Source: Helopsaltes ochotensis
Taxonomy: Eukaryota; Chordata; Aves; Passeriformes; Locustellidae
Direction: 5' to 3'
Assembly (NCBI GenBank): GCA_013400155.1
Contig: VXBM01001084.1
Coordinates: 108,912 to 172,911 of the forward strand
Length of the DNA stretch: 64,000 nucleotides
The notes beneath the pieces were generated by a model, which ran no database searches, was not told the DNA's origin, and was given only the letters and a program-made list of their open reading frames with translations. This document shows, one piece after another, positions 28,621 through 40,000 of the stretch (position 1 is the stretch's first letter; the number at the start of each line of letters is the position of its first letter). The translations under genes and the position numbers were made by a program.

Positions 28621-29627
28621 CCCCGCGATTCCTCGCTGGCTGGGGCTGCTTTCTGTCCAGAGCACTGAGAGGAGAAGTGGCTGGAATGGTGTCGGAGCCC
28701 AGGACATCCCTCTGGCTGCCCTCGGTGGTCTGAGACCCTCGCAGGGGCAGGGGGCTCAGAAACCCTGGCACTAAGATAAAAATGACAGTGCCTTCAACTT
28801 TAGCCCGTGGGAGAATTTACCAGCTATGGGTGAAGATTTACAAGCCATGAGAGTTTGATTCCTATGATAGTTAGTTTATCACAGGGTGAAAAAGTAGATT
28901 TTGGGGTTTTTAGAACAGGGGTCAGGGAAGACAAGATGGAGGTATCTGGGTGTGTCCCTTTCCTTCTTGTTCCTTCTTTCTGGTCACCATTCTTCTGCCT
29001 GGGATGGCACGGTTTGATTGGTTCAGTGTAGGATCCGACTTCTTAAAAAGATTTGTAATTATAGGTAGATAAAGGTAAACATGGAACACGTAATTTTCGC
29101 TCTAAAGATAACGTGACACTGACGCAAGGTCAGTGAGCTCGCAGACCAGGATGCTGCACGGCTGAGAAACATGCAACAAGGTAAGAAAATAAAAGCGACC
29201 TTGAAAACCTGGCTGACACATCTCAACAACTTCCGGCGTTCGGGGCTGCGAAAAAGAACTTTTAAACAGCTTTTGTCTGGGCTTTTCCACTCCAAACCCG
29301 ACGGAGTGGAATACAGAGAACTCCCTGCTCTTACTCAATAACAGGTTTTCAGTTTCCTCTAACTGCATCAGGATCTGTATCTGATACAGCCCCCGCAGTC
29401 AAGGTTTGGTAGTGTCATCAGTTTCAGCTTCCAGAGCTCACAAACGTTATCAAAGTTCACATCTCTCACAGACATCACGTTCACAAAAATTATTTGCTCT
29501 GATACGAAACTCATCTTAAAATTCATGCTTCCTAACGAGCATTAAAGCCACCTCTAAAATTTCATTTATCGTACTCTAAAATACAACTACTACTTCAAAG
29601 GCCTATTTAAATAAATTTTTAAAAAAA
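28186..29627. repeat. Copy A of a 1442-bp duplication (probable assembly overlap)
   Basis: This block is repeated at 29629-31070 with a constant offset of 1443 bases and no indel. I see four substitutions between the copies (28327/29770, 28342/29785, 29444/30887, 29447/30890), about 0.3 per cent. Copy A stops at an A-run directly before a lone N at 29628, and copy B starts directly after it. The pattern fits two overlapping contigs, or two haplotypes, placed end to end. A true tandem duplication is the alternative. Confidence 0.9.
28690..29268 (+). mobile_element. ERVL-type LTR-like segment, plus strand
   Basis: The segment begins TGTCGGAGCCCAGGACATCC and continues with GGTGGTCTGAGACCC and GGGGCTCAGAAACCCTGGCA. 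Further on come a GATTTTGGGGTTTTTAGAAC block, an ACAAGATGGAGG block and AATAAA at 29188-29193. It ends GAAAAAGAACTTTTAAACA at 29268, giving TG...CA ends. The order of blocks resembles LTRs of avian ERVL-like elements as I remember them; I cannot run a library search. Several CpGs survive, which suggests a fairly young insertion. No target-site duplication was recognised and no viral gene is present. Confidence 0.5.
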
Positions 29628-29628
29628 N
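29628..29628. other. Single N at a contig or overlap junction
   Basis: One ambiguous base sits exactly between two near-identical 1442-bp blocks. Its position marks the junction as suspect. Confidence 0.95.
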
Positions 29629-30063
29629 CCCCATGCTGTCTTTTATACAGTTTTTACAAACCTCGAGGGCAGCTTCTAATTGGTTAATGGCTTTCTTGTT
29701 AATTATTCTATTGGCTAGTAAAAGGTATTTTATTTGTCCATCAAATCTATCTATTCTTGGATTGTTTACTTATTTTCTTTACTGATTCTTATGGGACTAA
29801 TCCCTTGTTATTACAGGAGTACTTATTTTTCACCCTCTGAGTAGATTGTTGTGTTAAAGGAACTTCTCATTCTCAGTGACATCACCAACACTCCCTCCCC
29901 TGTGCATATTGAGGCACATGACTTGCCTTTCTTTTCTGGTTCCTGTTCTTTTCTAGAGACAGCAGAAATGTCTTGACAGAGCAGTGAGGAGAGCCCAGGC
30001 TCTGCAGCAGCAGCCCAGGAGGGGCTCCTGGTGATGCCAGAATTATTATTATTCATCTGAAAA
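29629..30063 (-). mobile_element. Second copy of the minus-strand LTR-like segment, end missing
   Basis: Corresponds to 28186-28620. The TATA box equivalent is present, but the AATAAA and U5-like end are absent because the copy starts at the junction N. It is probably the same locus counted twice. Confidence 0.45.
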
Positions 30064-30132
30064 CCCCGCGATTCCTCGCTGGCTGGGGCTGCTTTCTGTC
30101 CAGAGCACTGAGAGGAGAAGTGGCTGGAATGG

Positions 30133-30711
30133 TGTCGGAGCCCAGGACATCCCTCTGGCTGCCCTCGGTGGTCTGAGACCCTCGCAGGGGCAGGGGGCTC
30201 AGAAACCCTGGCACTAAGATAAAAATGACAGTGCCTTCAACTTTAGCCCGTGGGAGAATTTACCAGCTATGGGTGAAGATTTACAAGCCATGAGAGTTTG
30301 ATTCCTATGATAGTTAGTTTATCACAGGGTGAAAAAGTAGATTTTGGGGTTTTTAGAACAGGGGTCAGGGAAGACAAGATGGAGGTATCTGGGTGTGTCC
30401 CTTTCCTTCTTGTTCCTTCTTTCTGGTCACCATTCTTCTGCCTGGGATGGCACGGTTTGATTGGTTCAGTGTAGGATCCGACTTCTTAAAAAGATTTGTA
30501 ATTATAGGTAGATAAAGGTAAACATGGAACACGTAATTTTCGCTCTAAAGATAACGTGACACTGACGCAAGGTCAGTGAGCTCGCAGACCAGGATGCTGC
30601 ACGGCTGAGAAACATGCAACAAGGTAAGAAAATAAAAGCGACCTTGAAAACCTGGCTGACACATCTCAACAACTTCCGGCGTTCGGGGCTGCGAAAAAGA
30701 ACTTTTAAACA
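30133..30711 (+). mobile_element. Second copy of the ERVL-type LTR-like segment
   Basis: Corresponds to 28690-29268, shifted by 1443 bases, with the AATAAA equivalent near 30631. It is probably the same insertion represented twice by the assembly. Confidence 0.45.
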
Positions 30712-31070
30712 GCTTTTGTCTGGGCTTTTCCACTCCAAACCCGACGGAGTGGAATACAGAGAACTCCCTGCTCTTACTCAATAACAGGTTTTCAGTTTCC
30801 TCTAACTGCATCAGGATCTGTATCTGATACAGCCCCCGCAGTCAAGGTTTGGTAGTGTCATCAGTTTCAGCTTCCAGAGCTCACAAGCGCTATCAAAGTT
30901 CACATCTCTCACAGACATCACGTTCACAAAAATTATTTGCTCTGATACGAAACTCATCTTAAAATTCATGCTTCCTAACGAGCATTAAAGCCACCTCTAA
31001 AATTTCATTTATCGTACTCTAAAATACAACTACTACTTCAAAGGCCTATTTAAATAAATTTTTAAAAAAA

Positions 31071-34000
31071 TCTGCCGGAACTGTAATATTTTTAATGAAG
31101 TTTCAAACTGAAAAAAAGCAAATGTTTATACTAAGAAATTCCAATTTCAGGCTGAAAAGCTGGTGTGTTCACACTGGTCATAGCAAATCTGTGAGCATTA
31201 CATTGCATTCCCAGATCACCTTGAGTAATTCCAAACAAACTAGCACAGTCTGCAAGACATACAACATTTGAGCAATTTTTATAAAAAAATCAAAAGAATA
31301 ATACTGACAAAAAAAAAAAAAATTCCTTTTTTTCCCATGCCTTTAACTCACTGCCCCACTGAGAAAACACTATTGACTTCTAACATGCAATTAAAACAAT
31401 GTTAAAATTCTCTTCAGTGTTTCTGCAGCATCTGCTTCACTGATTGGTGTCAGCTGAGGTAAAATTTGAGTCTTTATTTTGTAGGATTCTGCAGTGACTA
31501 GCAGATGCTTAGCTATTGTCTCCAACAAGCAGAATCTAAGCAGTCAAGACAACCATATCACAAACAACTGTTAGAATAATCACACAATACGAGTATTCAA
31601 TGCACTGCCTCCTTCTGTGTTTCTTAGATCTTACAAATTATAAGGAAGACAAGAATTTTGTGATGTAATCCTCCTCCTTCACTTTTGCATAGGGAATGTA
31701 ATCTGTCAGAACTGTAATAATTTCATGCAATTAGAGCCATCAAACCACATGTGGAAATCCCCTCAAATTTATAAAGACATTGATTTAATCAAGTTTTAAA
31801 GCTTAAAAGGACAATTATTTCAGTTGAGGGTCACACACTGTGTACACTAACAACTCCCTGACTGTACACGGGCCATGAAATGCAGGGAAAGTGTGAATTT
31901 CTTCTGTTAGAAAGCCTTTTTGTTAGCGAGATTCAGTTTGTCACCACTACTTTGTGGTTATGCAACAGAATCAAAGTCAAAATGTGGAAAAGGCTGTCAC
32001 AAGCCTCAGCTCTGTTTGGCACCTTTGGCTGAGACAAAGAATAAGCCCCAGGTGCCACCTCCAGAGGCAGCCAGAGCTGGGCAGGCACTGTCCCCTCTCC
32101 CTGCAGCTCTGCCCAGGCACCCCAGTCCTGGCCCCAGCATCCCCCTGCTTCAGCTACCAAACCCCTCCTGGCAGAACCTGCCAGTGATGGAAAACTGGGC
32201 CAGACTCTGGCTCGGTTCTGTAATTTGGAAACTGAGTGGACCAAGCTCATTAAACCTGTCCTAGACAGCTTCTGAAGCAAGGTCACCCGAAGTGGAATAT
32301 TATTAATTAATATACACATTCCAAAACTTGACCCGTTCCTTCCTTTCTTTTTGTTTTGCTTCCGTCTTTTAAGAGTTATTTATGTTCATTTATCAAATTT
32401 TTTTTCTAACCAAACAGGAAAATAAAACAATAAATAATAAATAAAAATCAAAGTATTTATTATCTTCGAGTTTTAAAGGAAATAAAGCCTAGCAATAGTA
32501 CCTTGAATTTATTCTCTCTTTGTAGGATATGAAATATGAAGAAAGAAAAGATAGCAGGAACTGTCATACTGTCTCCAATGCAGATCTAAAAAAGATGCAA
32601 AGAAAACTCAAAGAAATAGCTTTTTGATAGCTGATTAAAAATGATACAGGTTACCTCTTTGTTGGAGGAAACACTACATATTCTGTTTTAACTTGAAATG
32701 ACCTTGCTGAACTTGTTTCAAGAGTTTCACAAGACCTTCATTCAAATGTTCTGAGATCAGCAGTATTTTCCTGACTGGCAAGATCTGCATTTTGATCGGA
32801 GACCTGCAGAAAGCACCTGTGCATGTCCTGCTGCTGTGAATGGAGCCTGCTGCAGCCAGGCTTTTGTTATTTATGGCCGGCTGGACATGCAGCCAGCACA
32901 CTGCTAAATGTCACCCTGATTCAGGCACTCCTACTGCCAGCTGAACTTTGTTAGTGGTCAGGCTATTACAACAGGCATTGTAATAAAGTCCTTCTGTGGC
33001 ATCCTTCAGGTATTGAAGTTGAAGCCTCTCTCCTCCAAAGCTTTACTCCAATCACTGAACCAGGATTGAGACTAAAATCTTATAAAATTAGAACTGCCAT
33101 CACAGTGATCTCACTGTTGCAGTATCTAGATATCTCCACATTTATACAGCTATAAAATCCTTTCCCTGGCTCCTTTGCATTACTCTGCAGTATTACTATT
33201 CAAGGCTTCCTAGTGGGAGCTGCTGCTGAATTGTGTGGTGACAGGGTTTGCTTTCATAATCAATTATGAATTCCACTGAAAAAGGCAATCCAATTATTCC
33301 CTAGCTCCCAACTATGCCAAGCGCAGGAGCTTATGAGGCCACACATTCAGTCAGATAAGGGAACTGATCCAGCTTAAAACTGACCCACCAAAGCAAACAG
33401 TTAGCCCTCATCTGGGTGACCCCGTGGCCAGAAGCCAAAGGAAATGGGAAGAATCTTCCTCCAAGAATAAGAACTTACACTGTTCTCAAATATCCTCCTT
33501 CCAATTCACCTATGGCTTTTCCATTTTCACTTCCCAGAGCACAGCCCCCATTTTTACACAGATTGCTCTGCCTGCTCCTCTCCATCCAGCTTCAGGAGGC
33601 TGCAGTTGTCCGCACTAAATGAATAGGTGGATTTGTTTGCACAGTCTGAGGTCACAGAGTAACACAAACTGCTCCTCACGGCTGCCCTGACCAGGGCATG
33701 ACCTGCCACCCAAACAATTTTTCCATCACCCTTAGATACCCATGATGATTTTATATCTATCATTCACGGGCAGAAACGCAGAGTCAGACCTCCTACCGCC
33801 CCCACGCAAACACGGTAAAAAACTCTCCCATTTACATGGTGATTCCCTATTAACAACTGCTTTTTGATAGCTGCCAGTTAGCCAGCACTTAATCCACTTA
33901 AGTGGGCTTTGCTGATATTGTAGAGCGTTAATTTTTTATCAGACTGTAACACAGTAGTAAGTCAGATGCTGTACAAAAGTCTATTACATCTACATTCACT

Positions 34001-37000
34001 ATAAAGCCCACCCTATTATCACCACAATTTTACAGCTTGAGCTTCCAAAGCTGCTAAATTCTTTTCCATTTTTTTTTAATGGTCCACGTCTAAGTTTTCA
34101 GCCTTGAACAGTGAGTGAAAAAATGGAAATTAAATAATTTACCAGTTTGAGATTCTAACCAGTAAATTGCTGTGAATTTGTAACCACACTATCATTTTCA
34201 TTGTACTACATTGGCCATTTAGGTGAATGATAACCCAGGAGACAGCACCACGCAGGGCTAGCAAACAAGTAAATCATTTAGATTGCACACTGCTTTCAAC
34301 TGAAAAAGGGGCAGTAAATCTGTCCTGCCATTGCCTTCCCTTTTGTTGGATTTCCAGGATGGTGCAGTCTTTTCATTGAAACAAATAATAATATTAAAAA
34401 AAAATAATTCCAGAGATTTAATTTATCGTCTGTGTTTTTGCGCATAATGACTGAGGCTGACCAATGCAAGGCAGTGCCCTGGAAGAACGGGTTTAGCCAT
34501 TTAAGATCGTGCCAGATAAAACACACAGCTGGCTTCAAGCAGATGAGGAGAAAATTCTGGTTACAGCATGGCACCATCTAATGGCTTCGGCTTTAACTGC
34601 AAGAACTCAGAGAGCGTTCAGTGCTGCCCGTACAAATTGCCCTTCTGTAATTATTCTGCTCACCCAGCTCACTATGTAGCAAAGCCATATGGAAGAAAAA
34701 AAAAAAATGAAGAGCAAATAATAATAAATTTAAAATATAAATCTGAGGTGACGACTCACACGGTAGAACCAACTGCAACCTATTTTTAAACCATGACTGA
34801 ACACTTCAGCTCCAAGAGTTTTTTAACCATTTTCTCCAGACAGACCTTCACATGTTGAATGTATGTCTAAGTAACCAGTTGTTCTTGTGACCACCGCTGC
34901 CTTGGAGCCTGCTCAGATCACGACTGCAAAAGCCTCTGCTGGCTCAGCTGGAATTTGCTTGTCCCATTTTGCAGTTGAAACTTTGGAAATTGGAAAGCGT
35001 GCAACTTTGGAATTGCCGCTGAGCGTGCCTCATGTTGCAGGCAGCAGGATATGTATGGATACACACGCTTTGGCAAAGCCTAAAGCATCGTGACACTGCA
35101 CTTCCACGAGATCCCTCAGGTTAAACTGGATCCCAAATACAATACAATAAAATACATTACCTATAACATTTTTATTTTGTTCAAATGCAATAAAAATACC
35201 CAAATGCAGCCTTAAGGTCTGTGCTTCGGGGATGCTTGTCCAGCTCACAGCAAGCTGAGCTATGAATAGGGAGATGCTGCTTCCAATGCTTTGAACAGTT
35301 AAAATCCTGGTCATTTGGACAGGAGTGCAGTGTATGCCACAACCTGCACAGATAAAAGAGTCTAGCAAAGGAGACAGTCTGAAATACACTGTTATTAATT
35401 GTAAGAGTAGAAATGTTATTCAAACATAAAACATTTTTAAAAAGCAAAAATAAAAATTTATTTAGTGTACTAGAAGCACCTGCCTGTAGAAAAAACCCAA
35501 ACATAAAATAATTAAATACTCAGTCACATAATCATGTATGATAACTTTACATTTATGTAATATATTTAGAGGTCTGCTCCAACTACAGACTCTTGCCATT
35601 GGAATACAAAAGCCCTCTGGCACAATTTAAATATAAAAATGTAGACATAGTTCTTGTTTACTGGGACAGTTGTAGAAGCAAGAAAGAGAAACAACAGCCT
35701 GAGGCACTGACAACAAGTTCTTTCCAGCTGGAAACGCCATGCACATAAGGTAAGCTGCTTTACGAGGTAAGCAGAGGGATAGATTTACCACTGGTTGTAC
35801 AAACACACAACAAAAGATTACCAGAGGATACACATGGGGAAAAGTAATAAGTGCATAAATGTCCAAGTGTATTTTTTTGTATGAGAAGAAATCAGTTTGG
35901 CAGTGGCTGGCACTCAAACTAGGGGAAAAGATTCATCATCTCCCTACACTGAAAACAGAACACAGATCCAGACCCAGTGGACTGCCTCCTATTTGGTAGA
36001 AATATTTGTAGAGTTGTATCCCTTATGCTGACTTTAAAATGTGACTTCAGTGAAATTCTTCCTCTTCCTTTAATACATCATTCAAGCTCGGTAGCAGAGA
36101 ACAGACCTTTCAACAAACAACACTTTCCTTTCTGCATACATGAGGCTCATCTGGCTGGACAATCTTCATCCAGGGGTTGAAAAAAGTGATTTTGTAAAAG
36201 TTCTGCACTCCACTCTCAGTCAGAATCTCTGCTTTCCCCAGTTCTCTAAAATCGTGTCACATCCTACTGAAGTGTTAAGCAGAAAGACAGGAAAATGCAA
36301 ATTGCTGTTCACATTGAATGACAGTTCAGAGCGTTTGTGTAGCACAATTCAGAAACTCTACATTATTTTACTGCTTGCCTGTCTATCCTCTGTTACTGAC
36401 TGCTCCAACTACAGTACTACACACTCCTGCTCAGAAAACAACTAAGTCATCATTTGTTACTTGAACATATTTTTTTTCTTAACAGAGTACTTGCACAAAT
36501 TTCCTCCCAAACTAGTTCCTCTAATAAAAAAAAATCCATTTCCTCTTTAACGTCCAGCCCTTTGTATTTTATACACACAAATATTACATTATATTCTGTG
36601 GTTTTAAAATTAATCATTTGGATACTTCAACAAGGAAAAAAATATATAAAAAGTTACCTTTGTGAAGAATGCCTGTGCAGATCTGATAATGCTCCCAGAA
36701 CAGAACACACACCACATCCACCCAGCAAGAACAAGTTTCTGAGCAGCCACTGTCTGTTGTTTCTCCTGTTGTATTTTGCATGACAGTGACCCCTCTCCTC
36801 TGCTGACACTGTTCACTTTCCCTAAATTGCAATTTGTATCGCCAGAACTGGCATCCCTTTCTCCTCTGTGTGCTCCCTCCCCACAAAGCTCTCCCCATCA
36901 CCACCTCTCATGAAAATGATGTTAAGTAAGTAATCCTGTCCTTTACATTTAATATATTGTCCAGCTTGCATCTGCCTGTGCTGTTTATCAGGCAGACCAA

Positions 37001-40000
37001 ACATCTGGTAATACAAAATGCAACTCAAAAGGACTTCCAGATATGGTTCACTGTATTTTCTTGCTGTGATGATTTACCCTGGAACTGCCGAACTAAAGAT
37101 CAGTTCAAGACTATGTATTCAGGATTGTTATATATTTGTAAATAAATAATCTGCCACTGTAAGCTGAAAAAAGGCATTTTATAAGAGGAAAGAAGTACAA
37201 ATGCTGAGAAGACCATACTTCTAGATCTTTTTTCATTAGCGTCCCATGGCATACAAGTTACTCTTAACCAAACAGTGACTACATTTTAATTCAATTTCTA
37301 CAGTTCTTAGCAGAATTCTCAAGACAGTGGAATAATCAGCACACAGAAGGGTGAGCAGTCCAGAGCCCTCCCAAAGGAGATCCCTCACCCTGCTTTTTAA
37401 TCACTCAGGAAAGCACAAAGAGATAATACTGTATGCAATACATATATAAAACAACTTGGATACATTACAATGGTGTCTGCTTAAGATAATTCAAAACTTC
37501 TTTACCCCTAAATCTCCCCAGCTAAGTCTATTATCAGCAAAGCTGAAAGGGGCAAATAAAGCAGGGGAGAGAAGCATAAAAAAGGCCATACCATTAACTC
37601 AGATATAACGAACAGTCACTTCTAGCACTTTAAAACCGTCCTTAAAATTCATGGAAAACTTTGCTGATGGGAAGTTTCCCTCCTACACAGTCCTGTCTGA
37701 ATCCCTCTTCAGTGGGATTTCTCCTGTGACCAGCAGCTCTGATAACCAGGCACCAGAGCTGGGTTCTGCCCTGCTGGTGCTGGGGTGCTCACAGACTGCA
37801 CAGAGGGGAGGATGTGTGTGACACCGGGCAGGGGCAGCAGATGAGGAGTCTCATTTCCATAACCTTCCTGTCCTTTTGCTCCCAACGGGATGATCTTGCA
37901 GGGGCACAGTGCAGGGTTTGTACACCCCATTAGAGGAGCCTGGAAGGAGCTCATGGGCTGTTGGGTACCTAATCAGCCTCTCCCAGAGGCAAACGAGAGA
38001 CTTCAAAGGAGGAACAAAAAAAGGAAGAGCCCTGCTTAATTAGTGCTCAGCTAAGAGGAGCAGACTTGGGGGAAGACACAAGGAGAACCCATCCCTGTCA
38101 GGGTCCCTTGGTAGAGACGGAAGGCCTGGCAAAAGCTGCTCCCTTCTTTGGCTGCCAATGCTCAATTTCACCTTCCCTGAGCCACAGCAGCACAGGCAAC
38201 TTCCATGAGTCAGCCCTTCAGAGAAAAGAACAAAGAATCTGATGTCAAAACACCCCAGGAACAAACAAAAAGGAACACTTGTGCATGTCCAGGTCTAATT
38301 TTACATGCACCAAAAGAAATAGAGGTTGCCATGTCGGAAGCAGAGGCTCACATCCATTCAGGTGTCCCAGGGCTGTGTGGAGCAGCAGAATGAGCTGCAA
38401 AAGGCTTTTTAACATCAACTTTGTAAATTTTGTATTATAAAAAACATTAAGAGATTTGGTTTTGTCGTAACAAGTGTTTTTAGGTCTTTTTCTTACTTTT
38501 TACCTAAGAAATGTCAGAAATTAAATCTGGTCTTTGGTGACTTTCCCATGAGAGTGGACAGTACCTGAAGAGAGAACAATGTTCTAAAGTAAACATATCC
38601 ATAAAGAACTCATAAACAGACACTAAATAAAGGAACAAATGAATCCTGAGTTTCTCTTACAGAATCCCTACTTCCCAGAATTGTGAACCACACACACATC
38701 TCTTATCTGGCTCTTTGAAGGTTATCAATGTATTATTCAAAACAATAAATAAAAACAATCTAGGAAAAATTAAAAAGATAACCAAGAAAAGTTTCAATGG
38801 ATTTTTATACCAGTGCCTTGTCTTTAGCAGAAATGGATTATGAGAAAATACTGTTCCAGAATTTTTTTCTAAAAGATTTCACCATCAAACCCCCTAGATA
38901 TTTTCTGCTTAACTGTTTTATGTATGCATGTGTATATATGAATATATTTAAATAAAACTATTTTGTCCTTTTCTTCGGTATGATTAATTTTAATTTCAAA
39001 TGTTATTTCTCAATTCAATTTTTCTTTCTCCAACCGCACCTGGAATCAAAGTTGGGATAACTTGGTACCCAGATATTAACAGGATACACCATTTGAGCGT
39101 AGAGACCTCCAACATGAATATTTTCTCCTAGAAACCTTTTAATTTCTGGCTTGCATCTTGCTGTGTTGGAAACAAAGTAGACTGATTTCTCATAATACCC
39201 AGGAGAATTCCAGGCATTGACAGCTGAGGAAAGGGACACAGAAGCTTTGGAGACATTAAAATAACAGAGACAAGAGTTTAAAAACAGCCTCTATTCAAAC
39301 TGCTTCACATCCTATATTATGAAACCCACTCACGTCTAGAGGATCCCACTTTGTTTTCAAAGACCAAATGAAGTGCTCAGTCAGATTTATCATATGCTTC
39401 AAGAAAAGAGAGATATGTTCTCTGAAAAAGGAATCCGTGCTCTAATGCACAGTTAAACCGATGTACAATTTTCCTGTTTCACGTTCTTTATACTGAGTAT
39501 GAGAGGTGACAAGCATTTCCACACAAGTTAATTCATTGACGGGGAAATAAAACTCCTGTTAATAACAGAAATCTGTAAAAGTTCCAGTCCTTAGAACACA
39601 GGTTCTAAGAGCAAGCAGAATTAAGAGTGGCTGTTCACCACAAGGTAACTTAGGGAAAAAATGTTAAGAGTGGAGAAACACTGGTGACAGTGTCTGTTTA
39701 TTCCTTATCTTAAGACTAAGCAAGTAGGGCATAATCAAAATATTAAAATAAAGAATAAGACAGAAAATTAATTCTTAAAATTGAGAGATTAACTTCTGTC
39801 TCTCCTAATATTCACTATAAGCTCTTGACAATCAAGGACCCTACGTAAAAATACCCAACACTTGGGTTTTAAAACACAGTGAATAAAATCTAATTTAGGA
39901 ACACTTGATTTATGAGTTTAAAAAACCCCAGAAAAGAGAAAAGCATCATGCTCTAAAGAGGAATGGAAAAACAGCATGAGAGAAATACTGCTAAAATGGA

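Larger units (their letters stand above)
29629..31070. repeat. Copy B of the 1442-bp duplication
   Basis: Near-identical to 28186-29627. It lacks the first 62 bases of the minus-strand LTR-like element (28124-28185) and continues without a break into unique sequence at 31071. Genomic copy number here should be treated as one until checked. Confidence 0.9.

Noticed and set aside
31920..32319. Open frames of 114 codons (+) and 128 codons (-) over the same GC-rich patch
   Set aside because: Both strands are open over the same bases, there is no known domain, and the translations are proline- or alanine-rich as expected from composition.
34005..34045. Possible MIR-like trace (CCTATTATCACCACAATTTTA)
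   Set aside because: Too short and isolated to separate from chance.
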